Source: Kibdelosporangium aridum
GTDB taxonomy: Bacteria; Actinomycetota; Actinomycetes; Mycobacteriales; Pseudonocardiaceae
Direction of reading: 5' to 3'
NCBI RefSeq assembly: GCF_900176515.1
Contig: NZ_FWXV01000015.1
Coordinates: 62,001-126,000 of the forward strand
Length of the DNA: 64,000 bases
Shown here: positions 48,759 to 56,529 of the stretch, piece by piece
How positions within the stretch are numbered: position 1 is the first letter of the stretch
Layout: every line of letters begins with the position of its first letter
Notes under the pieces: model-generated
Told to the model about the DNA's origin: nothing
The model's input: the letters and a program-made list of their open reading frames with translations, nothing else
Databases searched by the model: none
Translations under genes and position numbers: made by a program

Positions 48759-49727
48759 TCAGTTCTTAGGCTTGGTACCGGTCATCACACGCAGGACATG
48801 CGCCATGGCATCGGTTTTGCCGTCCGTGACACGATGCGTAGGTTTGGCGCTCCACACGGTTTCCGGACGCGCCTGCACCAGATGGATCCCCGAGTCATCG
48901 ATCGCGAACTCGCCGTCTTGTGGCGTGCCCGCGTGCCGCTCGACGGTTCGCGCGATGTCGAGCAGTTCCAGAATCTCGTCGTCGGTGAGTGACGGCCCGA
49001 CCTGGCCGGAGGCCACCTCGCGGGAGATGATCTCGCCGGACACCTTGTCGACCACGAACCTGTCCGGCGTGACCTCGCCGCTCACCAGCGGCTCCCCCAG
49101 GCCCCACACGGACTCGACGACCACTTTGGACCGATCGCCGTTCACCGGATTGAGCGTCATGAACACGCCGGCCGCCCGTGCGTCAACCATTCGTTGCACG
49201 ACAACAGCCATCGCATCCCCCGCCACGCCTTCGCGCGCCCGGTAACTGATCGCACGAGCCGTGAACAGGCTTGCCCAGCACCGCCGGACCGCGTCGCACA
49301 CCTCGTCCTCGCCCACGATCCCTAGGTAGCTGTCGTGCTCACCGGCGAAACTGTGCTGCGCCGAGTCCTCAGCCGCCGAACTCGACCGGACAGCGACCGC
49401 TCGATCGCCTTCCCTGGTGAGCTTCTGATAGGCGGCGCGGATCTCCGGAGCGGCGCTGTGGCCCTCGGTTTGCGCGAAAAGCCAGTCCCGGATGGACTGT
49501 GCCGCCGTTTCGAACTCGGTCATGTCCGCGTCGGGCCGCAGTCGTGCCACCCGCCGATCCAGCTCCGCCGCCAACGTTCCGCTGACTGCGGCACGATAGG
49601 CCTCTGTGGTCACAACGAACGCCGCTGGAACGCGCAAACCCATGCGTGCCAAGGTGTCGAGCGATCGGCCCTTGCCGCCGGCGAGCTCGGTGGTCAGCCC
49701 GTCGCCCACCCAGACGATGTGCTTCAT
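48759..49727 (-). CDS. PEP/pyruvate-binding ATP-grasp subunit (phenylphosphate synthase small-subunit type)
   Basis: The 322-residue protein matches the N-terminal ATP-binding domain of PEP synthase: GGKGRSLDTLARMGLRVPAA, AVAVRSSSAAEDSAQHSFAG, MAVVVQRMVDARAAGVFMTL, VVESVWGLGEPLVSGEVTPD and IHLVQARPETVW. It should bind ATP and pass phosphate to the swivel His of the next gene's product. The last 25 residues (DAMAHVLRVMTGTKPKN) form a separate short helix that could dock to the shell. ATG 49727 overlaps the vertex-protein stop by 4 bases. Confidence 0.85.
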   Translation of the reverse strand: MKHIVWVGDGLTTELAGGKGRSLDTLARMGLRVPAAFVVTTEAYRAAVSGTLAAELDRRVARLRPDADMTEFETAAQSIRDWLFAQTEGHSAAPEIRAAYQKLTREGDRAVAVRSSSAAEDSAQHSFAGEHDSYLGIVGEDEVCDAVRRCWASLFTARAISYRAREGVAGDAMAVVVQRMVDARAAGVFMTLNPVNGDRSKVVVESVWGLGEPLVSGEVTPDRFVVDKVSGEIISREVASGQVGPSLTDDEILELLDIARTVERHAGTPQDGEFAIDDSGIHLVQARPETVWSAKPTHRVTDGKTDAMAHVLRVMTGTKPKN

Positions 49728-49972
49728 GCGCCCTCCTCGTAATCGCTGACGAGCGCGACCACGGCCGCGTCCACACAGGACACGCCGGACGCTGCGGCCG
49801 CGGCCTCGTCCGTCGCCACCAGCACCGTGACACCGACTCCCACGTCGAGCAGGTCGACAGCGACTGTTGTTGTCCCCGCCGAGAGGTCGTTGACCAACAG
49901 GAACCGGTGCCCGGCCAGGGCGGGCACCTGGCGATCGGACCACGCTCGGCCGACGACCCTGCCGAGGATCAT
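49724..49972 (-). CDS. Microcompartment vertex protein (EutN/CcmL, BMC-P)
   Basis: The 82-residue protein has the Pfam EutN/CcmL pattern: MILGRVVGRAWSDRQVPALA at the start, GHRFLLVNDL, VAVDLLDVGVGVTVLVATDE and a VDAAVVALVSD end. These proteins form the pentamers that cap the corners of bacterial microcompartments. It overlaps both neighbours by 4 bases, between a BMC-H gene and the PEP-synthase pair. Confidence 0.9.
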   Translation of the reverse strand: MILGRVVGRAWSDRQVPALAGHRFLLVNDLSAGTTTVAVDLLDVGVGVTVLVATDEAAAAASGVSCVDAAVVALVSDYEEGA

Positions 49973-50307
49973 TGCCCGGTCCCCGCTGGCAAAGCCTCCC
50001 GGAACGTCGTCGAGCGCCGGGTGTCGAGCAGTTGCGCGGACTCGCTGCTCGGCCGTGGATAGATCTGGGCGGCACGCAGCTCGCCGTACCGCTTCACCGC
50101 CGACGTGCCCGCTTCGAGCGCCTGGCGCACGGCAGCGAGCTGGCCTTGGATCGCGGCGACCAGGTAGCCGCTGGACACTCGGTCCACCGCGATGCACCGC
50201 ACGTCCGCAGTCTTCATCATGGCCTCGATGCCCGCGGTCAACGCGACGATCCCGCGAGTCTCCAGCAGGCCGATGGCAAGGGTTTTCCCAGAAGTCATCT
50301 CAGTCAT
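49969..50307 (-). CDS. Microcompartment shell hexamer protein 1 (BMC-H)
   Basis: The 112-residue protein is a single BMC domain: AIGLLETRGIVALTAGIEAM, MKTADVRCIAVDRVSSGYLV, AIQGQLAAVRQALEAGTSAV and ELRAAQIYPRPSS, matching PduA/CcmK-type shell proteins. The pore loop reads VSSGY. A tail of about 25 residues follows the domain (AQLLDTRRSTTFREALPAG). The start ATG 50307 is 1 base past the stop of the second BMC-H gene. Confidence 0.93.
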   Translation of the reverse strand: MTEMTSGKTLAIGLLETRGIVALTAGIEAMMKTADVRCIAVDRVSSGYLVAAIQGQLAAVRQALEAGTSAVKRYGELRAAQIYPRPSSESAQLLDTRRSTTFREALPAGTGQ

Positions 50308-50308
50308 G

Positions 50309-50605
50309 TCAGCTGCCTTCGAGTAGTCCGGGGTGGGCGGCGAGCGCGGCGACGGGATCGCACGGGTTGGCGAACACAATGGAGCTGACCGATCCGCCGG
50401 AGATGGCTTTCGCGGTCTCCTCGGCGATCTCGGACGCTTCCTCGACGGTCGCCAAGTCGCCGCTGATCGCGACGGCGACCAGTCCGCCGCCGAGCCGCAC
50501 GACGCCTTCGACGACCACGTTGGTCGCTTTGACCATCGCGTCGACCGCGTCGAAGATCGGCACGAACCCTTCCGCCTCGATGAATCCGACCGCTTGATTG
50601 GCCAT
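50309..50605 (-). CDS. Microcompartment shell hexamer protein 2 (BMC-H)
   Basis: The 98-residue single BMC domain protein: AVGFIEAEGFVPIFDAVDAM, VKATNVVVEGVVRLGGGLVA, AISGDLATVEEASEIAEETA. It is clearly different from the neighbouring hexamer protein, with a pore loop of RLGGG, so the shell would contain two kinds of hexamer with different pores. ATG 50605 overlaps the dioxygenase subunit stop by 1 base. Confidence 0.92.
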   Translation of the reverse strand: MANQAVGFIEAEGFVPIFDAVDAMVKATNVVVEGVVRLGGGLVAVAISGDLATVEEASEIAEETAKAISGGSVSSIVFANPCDPVAALAAHPGLLEGS

Positions 50606-51444
50606 CAGTTGTCCCTTTCGAAACTGGCCGCCGGCCAGTGCACGACGGCGGCACCCGTCCCCCAGATGGGGCCGTATGCGAGAAGTTCGGCCGGTTTGCC
50701 GAGCACACCGGCACCGAGCAGGAACGCCAGTGCGCGGAACTGGCTGTCGGCGGCGGCTTCTCGTGCGAACCCCTCGCGCAGCCGCAGCGCCTCGTCGGCG
50801 TCGCCGTCGACCACAGCGGCCAGCATGCGACGGTTCCACGTGTCCTGTTCAGGCGTGGCGATCCGGTCCTGCGACGGTTCGATCCACTGCTGGATCAGGC
50901 CTGCCGACAGCCCGGAGACCACCACGACGCCGATCCGCCTGCCGACGCTCGCGGCGGCGGCCACGCCGGTCGCGCCGAGGCTGGCGATGCTGTCCACTTC
51001 GGCGTAGAGGTTGCACGACACCAGCGCGAACTTGAAGCGCCTGCCGGGGTCGAGCAGGGCGGAAACGGTCACCGTGCCGGTGTCGATCGGAAAGCCCGCG
51101 TAGTGGGTGCGTCGTGCCTGCATTCCCCGCGAGGCCGTCTGTTCGACCCAGCGCTCGGTCAGTTCGGTGTCGATACGCAGGTCGTAGTCGATATGTCCGT
51201 AGTCGTAGGCGTACCAGTTCTCGTCGAGCCGTTGCCCACGCGGGTTCGGGTCCAACTGGAATTGGTGACCCAGCACAGTGAACCACTGCGTGGACAACAA
51301 CACGACCGTGTCCACGTTGGACGCATGGAACCGGTCGCCGACTTGCTCGACGCCTGACCGCAGGTCCGCCCAGCTCGCCGCCGGGTCCTTGGCGAGCAAC
51401 TGGGGCATGCCGGGCAGCAGCGCGGCACTGACCACTTCAGACAT
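50605..51444 (-). CDS. LigB-type extradiol dioxygenase, 2-aminophenol 1,6-dioxygenase alpha-like subunit
   Basis: The 279-residue protein has the class III (LigB) extradiol dioxygenase fold: VVSAALLPGMPQLLAKDPAA, NVDTVVLLSTQWFTVLGHQF, RIGVVVVSGLSAGLI. The His residues that bind iron in the catalytic subunit are missing (LPGMPQ in place of HPPH, STQWF in place of HAPHW), as in the non-catalytic AmnA-type subunit. It pairs with the next upstream gene, which it overlaps by 8 bases. Confidence 0.85.
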   Translation of the reverse strand: MSEVVSAALLPGMPQLLAKDPAASWADLRSGVEQVGDRFHASNVDTVVLLSTQWFTVLGHQFQLDPNPRGQRLDENWYAYDYGHIDYDLRIDTELTERWVEQTASRGMQARRTHYAGFPIDTGTVTVSALLDPGRRFKFALVSCNLYAEVDSIASLGATGVAAAASVGRRIGVVVVSGLSAGLIQQWIEPSQDRIATPEQDTWNRRMLAAVVDGDADEALRLREGFAREAAADSQFRALAFLLGAGVLGKPAELLAYGPIWGTGAAVVHWPAASFERDN

Positions 51445-52366
51445 CTTGGCCCCGCCATTCGATAACGGCGTTGCCGGTGCCGATGATGGTTCCGTAGCCA
51501 AGGATGTCTCCTGTGGTGGCAGGCCAGTCCAATGCGGACAGCAACCAGGTCAGGCTGCCGGACTTCGTCTCGGCTTCGCTGGCCTTGATGTGCTCGGGGA
51601 TCGCGGTCTTCAGAGCCGAGGAAGGCTTGGTACGAACGGTTTCCAGCAGCGTCATGTCCGCGCGGTACTGGGAGTTGTTGTACGGGTACTCGCGGCCCAT
51701 GTCCTCGGGCAGTTCCGTTTCCCGGTCGAAGTGCAAGTGCGACAAGGAGTTCGAGGCGAGCAGCACCGCGCGCCTGCCGGTCTGCTCAATGGCCTTGCGG
51801 GTGGCGCGGCCGAGCACTTCCATCTGGCCGAGTTCGGCTTCGGCGTAGAAGTACGGGTTGTTGTTCGCACTGATCGAGACAACCGGAATGTCCCATTTCG
51901 GGTTCACCATGTGCAGCGCGCCGATGGTCGCGTAGTCGACCCGCACACCTTCCTCACGCATCGCCCTGGCGACAAGGCCGTGGTCCTCGAAGCTGGTCAC
52001 GAGGGCTTCGGCGAGCTCGACATCGGTACGGAAGTCGTAGTGATAGCGGAACAGGTGCGGGAAGATCGGCTCCACCGACACGCCACGCGGGTGCGGGACA
52101 CAGTTGACGTGGTGGCCGACCATCGTGATCCAGTGCGGTGCGTGCACGACGAGCACGTCCGGCTTCATCGCCCGCACCCGGCGACGGACCTCGTCGTACG
52201 CCCAGCGCAGCACTTCCCAGCCGCCGGTGCTGCGCGGCTCGTTCTGCGGTGGGTTGTCGGCGTAGATCAGGTGCGGCGGATGCGGCGACAGATAGCCGGC
52301 GATGATGCCGCCCTTGGCTGGGGCGCGCTCCGGAGCACCGGGCTCGAGGCGGAAGACGCGTGACAT
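51437..52366 (-). CDS. LigB-type extradiol dioxygenase, 2-aminophenol 1,6-dioxygenase beta-like catalytic subunit
   Basis: The 309-residue catalytic subunit resembles AmnB/CnbCb: GYLSPHPPHLIYADNPPQNE with metal His29 or His32, VVHAPHWITMVGHH with His75 or His78, and ISANNNPYFYAEAELGQMEV. It would cleave 2-aminophenol, or a close analogue, beside the amino group to 2-aminomuconate 6-semialdehyde, using Fe(II) and O2. About 15 extra N-terminal residues (MSRVFRLEPGAPERA) precede the part shared with pseudomonad enzymes. It is the first gene of the nine-gene shell operon. No Shine-Dalgarno is visible before ATG 52366, so it may be leaderless. Confidence 0.88.
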   Translation of the reverse strand: MSRVFRLEPGAPERAPAKGGIIAGYLSPHPPHLIYADNPPQNEPRSTGGWEVLRWAYDEVRRRVRAMKPDVLVVHAPHWITMVGHHVNCVPHPRGVSVEPIFPHLFRYHYDFRTDVELAEALVTSFEDHGLVARAMREEGVRVDYATIGALHMVNPKWDIPVVSISANNNPYFYAEAELGQMEVLGRATRKAIEQTGRRAVLLASNSLSHLHFDRETELPEDMGREYPYNNSQYRADMTLLETVRTKPSSALKTAIPEHIKASEAETKSGSLTWLLSALDWPATTGDILGYGTIIGTGNAVIEWRGQDV

Positions 52367-52409
52367 GACGTGGACGCTAGCTGCGGAAACGCGGCTCGTC
52401 TGCCCGGCC

Positions 52410-52426
52410 GTCCCGTGCCACGGGAC
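52410..52426. promoter_or_regulatory. Perfect 17-bp palindrome between the shell operon and IclR gene
   Basis: GTCCCGTG-C-CACGGGAC is a perfect inverted repeat in the 102-bp region between the divergent dioxygenase (52366) and IclR (52469) starts. It has the size and placement of an IclR operator controlling both directions. Confidence 0.7.
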
Positions 52427-52468
52427 ACAGTTCGCGCGATCTGTCGGGTGTCGTCTTACAGTCTGATC

Positions 52469-53242
52469 GTGCAACAGAGTGGTGTGGCCCCGGTCGTCAA
52501 AGCGATCAAGGTGCTGAGGGCGTTCACTCCCGCGGTCGGTGCGCTGTCCGTCCGGGAAATCGCTACCCGCACCGGCATCCCGCGCAGCACCGCGCATGCG
52601 CTGTGCCAGACCCTCGTGACCGAGGGCATGCTGCGCAAGTCCGACGACGGCTACCAACTCGGGCCACTCGTGCTCGAGCTCGGCGGGCTCGTGATCGAAC
52701 GGACCGGCCTTGTGCGTGCCGCCGAGGGGATCCTCGAACGCCTCGGGCGCGTCCCTGAACAGGAGGTTCACCTGGGGCAGCTGACCGAGGGCTGGGTGGT
52801 GTACCTGAATCGCAACGCCGGGTCACGCCGGCCGGAGATGCACAACCGAGTCGGCCAGCGGGCGCCGGCGCACCTGACCGGCTGCGGCAAGGCGGCGCTG
52901 TCGGTGCTGCCGTTCGACGAGGTGATCGGTCATGTGCAGCGGTGCTGCGCGGAAAGTGCCGTCCCGATGCCGGACATGGCCGCGTTGGAAACGGAACTCG
53001 CGCAGGCACGGCGGGATGGTTTTGTTGTCTCGCAGTCGTTCCAGCGTGGCCGGACGTCCGTGGCCTCGGCCATTGTGGATGGTTCCGGACAACCCGTCGG
53101 CGGGGTCTCCCTGGCCGGGCCCGGCGGGATGTTCTGTTCCGTGGTCATCGCGTCGTCGCGGGCCGCAGTGATCGAGGCGGCCGAGGTGATCAGCTCGCGG
53201 CTGCTCAACGGGTCGCTGACATGGGCTACGCGCTCGGCTTGA
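52469..53242 (+). CDS. IclR-family regulator (shell-operon side)
   Basis: The 257-residue IclR protein has HTH VGALSVREIATRTGIPRSTA and effector-domain motifs (EVHLGQLTEGWVVYLNRNAG, PAHLTGCGKAALSVL, GQPVGGVSLAGPG). GTG 52469 is the likely start; the longer frame crosses the promoter. It is divergent from the shell and dioxygenase operon, with a perfect palindrome between, and its 3' end overlaps the convergent deaminase gene by 17 bases. It probably activates or represses the microcompartment operon. Confidence 0.9.
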   Translation: MQQSGVAPVVKAIKVLRAFTPAVGALSVREIATRTGIPRSTAHALCQTLVTEGMLRKSDDGYQLGPLVLELGGLVIERTGLVRAAEGILERLGRVPEQEVHLGQLTEGWVVYLNRNAGSRRPEMHNRVGQRAPAHLTGCGKAALSVLPFDEVIGHVQRCCAESAVPMPDMAALETELAQARRDGFVVSQSFQRGRTSVASAIVDGSGQPVGGVSLAGPGGMFCSVVIASSRAAVIEAAEVISSRLLNGSLTWATRSA

Positions 53243-53624
53243 TCGCGACCGCCTGGATCTCGATCAGCAGGTGCGGATGCGGCAGCTGGTGCACGGCGAC
53301 CGTCGTCCTGGCTGGACCGGTTTCGTCGAAGTACCGGCCGTAGACCTCGTTGTAGCCGCCGAAGTCGTTCATGTTCACCAGGAAGGTGGTCACCTGGACG
53401 ACATTGTCGAGGTCGCAGCCGACGTCCCGGAGGATGTCGTTGATGTTCTTGAGCACGGCCTCGGTCTGGACTCTGATGTCCAGTTCGGTGGTGCCGAGCT
53501 CGTCGACCTGGGCGCCGGCGATGGTGTTGTCCGGTCGTCTGCTGCTCGTGCCGGACACGAACACCATGTCGCCTGCGACTTTGACGTGCGGGTACCGGCC
53601 TCGGGGCGTCGCCCTGTCACCCAC
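53226..53624 (-). CDS. 2-aminomuconate deaminase (Rid family)
   Basis: The 132-residue Rid-family enzyme resembles AmnD: TPRGRYPHVKVAGDMVFVSG, TSSRRPDNTIAGAQVDELGT, VTTFLVNMNDFGGYNEVYGR and GPARTTVAVHQLP with the catalytic Arg, then LLIEIQAVAI. It would hydrolyse 2-aminomuconate to 4-oxalocrotonate and ammonia. It keeps the active-site Arg missing from the other Rid proteins of this window. GTG 53624 has GGAGG 8 bases upstream and overlaps the decarboxylase stop by 8 bases. Confidence 0.9.
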   Translation of the reverse strand: MGDRATPRGRYPHVKVAGDMVFVSGTSSRRPDNTIAGAQVDELGTTELDIRVQTEAVLKNINDILRDVGCDLDNVVQVTTFLVNMNDFGGYNEVYGRYFDETGPARTTVAVHQLPHPHLLIEIQAVAIKPSA

Positions 53625-54330
53625 GGACGGCCACCTCCAGCTCACCAAGGCCTTCGATCTTGGCCGTGACCCTCGTACCGGGCGTGATGGCGACCGCTGG
53701 TGTTGCCGCTCCTGCCAGCAGAATGCTGCCCGGCGGCAAGGGGATCCGGTATTCGGCCGCGAGCCGGTCGGCCGCGGCCACCGACAGCATCGGATCGCCG
53801 AGAATCGCTGCCGTAGAACCAGATTCGATGATCCGGCCGTCGAATTCGAGGATCACGTCACGGTCGTTGACCTCACCGACTGGTTGCCAGTCCCCCACGA
53901 CGAACCCGGCGGCCGACGCGTTGTCCGCGATCACGTCGGACAGCGAGAACGTGAAGTCACGGTAGCGCGAGTCGATGATTTCCAAGGCGGGCGCGACGGC
54001 CTCGACGACGCTGTGGCGTCCTAACCGGAACGCGATCTCGGGCTCGATCCTGGGGTGGATGTACGGGTCGAGATCGAACGTGTGGCCCAGCAGCATGCCG
54101 GTGGACAACTGTCCCGCGATCACATCGGACACACCCATCTGCGCGGCCTTGGCGCGACTGGTGAAGCCGAGCTTGACGCCCATCACCCGTTCACCGCGCC
54201 TGATTCGACGGTCGACGACTGCGCGCTGCACTTCGTATGCGTCCTTCTGGGACAGTTCGCCCAGTTGTTCGCAGGGCGTGCGGGTCGCAGCCGCGTGATC
54301 GAGCCGCTCGGCGAGTTCTTCGATGGTCAT
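53617..54330 (-). CDS. 4-oxalocrotonate decarboxylase
   Basis: The protein of about 237 residues belongs to the hydratase/decarboxylase family and matches the AmnE/DmpH type: GVKLGFTSRAKAAQMGVSDV, IAGQLSTGMLLG, YIHPRIEPEIAFRLGR, DNASAAGFVVGDW. It would convert 4-oxalocrotonate to 2-oxopent-4-enoate and CO2, feeding the hydratase at 43066-43857. ATG 54330 is used; GTG 54339 would overlap the aldehyde dehydrogenase stop in a GTGA pattern and is also possible. Confidence 0.88.
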   Translation of the reverse strand: MTIEELAERLDHAAATRTPCEQLGELSQKDAYEVQRAVVDRRIRRGERVMGVKLGFTSRAKAAQMGVSDVIAGQLSTGMLLGHTFDLDPYIHPRIEPEIAFRLGRHSVVEAVAPALEIIDSRYRDFTFSLSDVIADNASAAGFVVGDWQPVGEVNDRDVILEFDGRIIESGSTAAILGDPMLSVAAADRLAAEYRIPLPPGSILLAGAATPAVAITPGTRVTAKIEGLGELEVAVRG

Positions 54331-54335
54331 GGCCG

Positions 54336-55772
54336 TCACCACCCCACACAGACGTTGGTCAGTTCGCTGTAGAAGTTGAGCGAGTGCAGACCGCCTTCCC
54401 GGCCGATCCCGGACAGCCCGGCACCACCGAACGGAGTCCGCAGGTCGCGCAGATACCAGGTGTTGAGCCAGGCGATGCCGACTTTCATGGCTCCGGCGAC
54501 TCGATGCCCGCGCTCAAGATCGCTGGTCCACACGCTGGCCGCGAGGCCGTACTCGGTGTCGTTGGCCAGCCGTATCGCCTCGTCTTCGGTATCGAACGGC
54601 ACGAGGGCCGCGACTGGGCCAAAGATCTCCTCGCGAAGGATCCGGGCGTGGTTGTCGAGTCCCGTCCACAGCGCCGGCTCGATCCAGCTGCCCTTGTCCA
54701 GCGCCGGTCCGAGTTTCGGCACCCCGCCTCCGGCCAGCAGCTGCGCACCTTCCTGCTGGGCTATGTCGTAGTACTCGAGGACCTTCTTGCGGTGTGCCTG
54801 CGAGATCAACGGGCCCGAGGTGGTGTGCGGATCGTCCGGTCTGCCGAACCTGAGCTGCTTCGCCCGGTCAGCCAGGCCTTTGGCGACGTCGTCGAAAACG
54901 CCGCGCTGGACGTAGATGCGTTCGGTGCACAGGCAGATCTGACCGGTGTTGGTGAACGTCGATCGGGCAAGCCCGTCGATGGCACGCTCCAGGTCGGCGT
55001 CGTTGAACACGACGGCCGCGTTCTTGCCACCCAGTTCGAACGACACCGGCACGACTTTGGGCGCGACTGCCTGCATGATGGCGGCGCCGGTCTTCGTTTC
55101 GCCGGTGAACGTGACGCCGTTGATCCCGGGGTGCTTGGTGAGGAACTCCCCCGCTGAGCCGGGCCCGAAGCCGTGCACGACGTTGTACACGCCGTCGGGC
55201 GCACCGGCTTCCGCGATGATCGACGCGAGCAAGGTCGCGGTGGTCGGTGTTTCCTCCGAAGGCTTGACCACAACGGCGTTGCCGCTGGCCAGCGCGGGCG
55301 CGACCTTCCAGGTGAGCAGGAGCAGAGGAAGGTTCCACGGCACGATGATCGCGACCACACCGAGCGGCTTGCGTACCGCGTAGTTCAGCAGCCGCCCCGT
55401 GTGATACGCATCGATGCCCTGTGCGGCAAGGATGTCCGCGAATGCCCGGAAGTTGGCCGACGCCCTGGCGATGTCCAATGTGGTGGCCAGCGGTACCGGC
55501 TTGCCAGTGTCGGCGACCTCGGCCTTGAGCAGCTCGCCGGCCCGTTCGTCGATCTTGTCGGCGATCCTCCTGAGCAACGCCACCCGCTCAGGGACCGTGT
55601 ATCGCCCCCACACGCCGTCGAACGTGCTCCTCGCAGCCCGGACCGCCTTGTCCACAACAGACTGGTCGGCTTCGGAGACCTTGCCGACCAGCGAGCCGTC
55701 GATCGGGTTGACGTTGTCGAACAGCTCACCGCTGTCGACGAACTCGCCGCCGACGAAACTACTGAGCAGCAT
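54336..55772 (-). CDS. 2-aminomuconate 6-semialdehyde dehydrogenase (aldehyde dehydrogenase family)
   Basis: The 478-residue NAD-dependent dehydrogenase has PWNLPLLLLTWKVAPALASG, VTFTGETKTGAAIMQA, SFELGGKNAAVVFNDADLER, the catalytic Cys in TNTGQICLCTERIYV, and EEIFGPVAALVPF. The sequence style and place next to deaminase and decarboxylase genes point to an AmnC/HMSD-type enzyme, oxidising the ring-cleavage semialdehyde to 2-aminomuconate. ATG 55772 lies inside the last codons of the upstream F420/NADP oxidoreductase gene (14-base overlap). Confidence 0.92.
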   Translation of the reverse strand: MLLSSFVGGEFVDSGELFDNVNPIDGSLVGKVSEADQSVVDKAVRAARSTFDGVWGRYTVPERVALLRRIADKIDERAGELLKAEVADTGKPVPLATTLDIARASANFRAFADILAAQGIDAYHTGRLLNYAVRKPLGVVAIIVPWNLPLLLLTWKVAPALASGNAVVVKPSEETPTTATLLASIIAEAGAPDGVYNVVHGFGPGSAGEFLTKHPGINGVTFTGETKTGAAIMQAVAPKVVPVSFELGGKNAAVVFNDADLERAIDGLARSTFTNTGQICLCTERIYVQRGVFDDVAKGLADRAKQLRFGRPDDPHTTSGPLISQAHRKKVLEYYDIAQQEGAQLLAGGGVPKLGPALDKGSWIEPALWTGLDNHARILREEIFGPVAALVPFDTEDEAIRLANDTEYGLAASVWTSDLERGHRVAGAMKVGIAWLNTWYLRDLRTPFGGAGLSGIGREGGLHSLNFYSELTNVCVGW

Positions 55773-56397
55773 CGGTCGGCCCGACAAGCTGCCACGCGCT
55801 CTGCCACACCCACCCATTGCCCGCATTGAGGACAATGTTGAGCAACGCCATCTCCTCGAGCGCACGGGCGAGCCGCAACCCACCCGCGTCGACCGGCCGG
55901 TACCCGAGGGAACGAACCAATTCCTCCACAGTGGCCTTGGCCTGAGCGTCGTCACCAGCGAAGTAGGCGTCCAGGGGAACGCCGTTCTCCTGCGGGGTGG
56001 CGTGCCGCGCGGCGAGAATCGTGTTGAAAGCCTTCACAACCCTGGCCTGCGGGATCCGGCTCTGCAGGTCGCTTCCGCCGGAAACACCCTCGATCACCAG
56101 ATCACTGAACGTCGCGTTCAGCGGGTTCGTCGCGTCAACGACGACCTTCCCAGCGACCGTGTCCTTCAACTGGGCGGCTACCTCCGGCACCACGTCGCCG
56201 GGTATCGCGAGAACCACCACGTCGGCGCTCTCCGCGGCCTTTTCATTGGACTCCGCCGCGGTCGCACCCGTGTCCGCGGCCACTTTCGCCGCGTGATCCA
56301 CGTTCTTGGCGGTCACCGTGACCTGGTGCCCCGCCTTCACCGCGGCCGCACTGAGCGCCCCGCCAACATTACCGGCCCCGATGATCGCGATCCGCAT
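55759..56397 (-). CDS. NADPH-dependent F420 reductase-like (FNO family) protein
   Basis: The 212-residue protein has an N-terminal Rossmann motif (RIAIIGAGNVGGALSAAAVK) and the layout of F420:NADP oxidoreductases and related NADP-binding enzymes (DVVVLAIPGDVVPEVAAQL, VVDATNPLNATFSDLV, AFNTILAARHATPQ, YRPVDAGGLRLARALEEMAL). ATG 56397 follows GAGGGAG. It opens the four-gene operon with the dehydrogenase, decarboxylase and deaminase; its link to the pathway, perhaps cofactor recycling, is inferred from position. Confidence 0.8.
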   Translation of the reverse strand: MRIAIIGAGNVGGALSAAAVKAGHQVTVTAKNVDHAAKVAADTGATAAESNEKAAESADVVVLAIPGDVVPEVAAQLKDTVAGKVVVDATNPLNATFSDLVIEGVSGGSDLQSRIPQARVVKAFNTILAARHATPQENGVPLDAYFAGDDAQAKATVEELVRSLGYRPVDAGGLRLARALEEMALLNIVLNAGNGWVWQSAWQLVGPTDAAQ

Positions 56398-56529
56398 GAT
56401 CTCCCTCTCCTGAGACTCATTGACGAACGGAACCGTAGAACCGAACGGACGCTTGCCAGCGGCCGTTGTCCCGCCACACCGGACAGCAAATCCGGCTAAC
56501 GACCAGACCGGCCGGGCGATGAATGCGAT

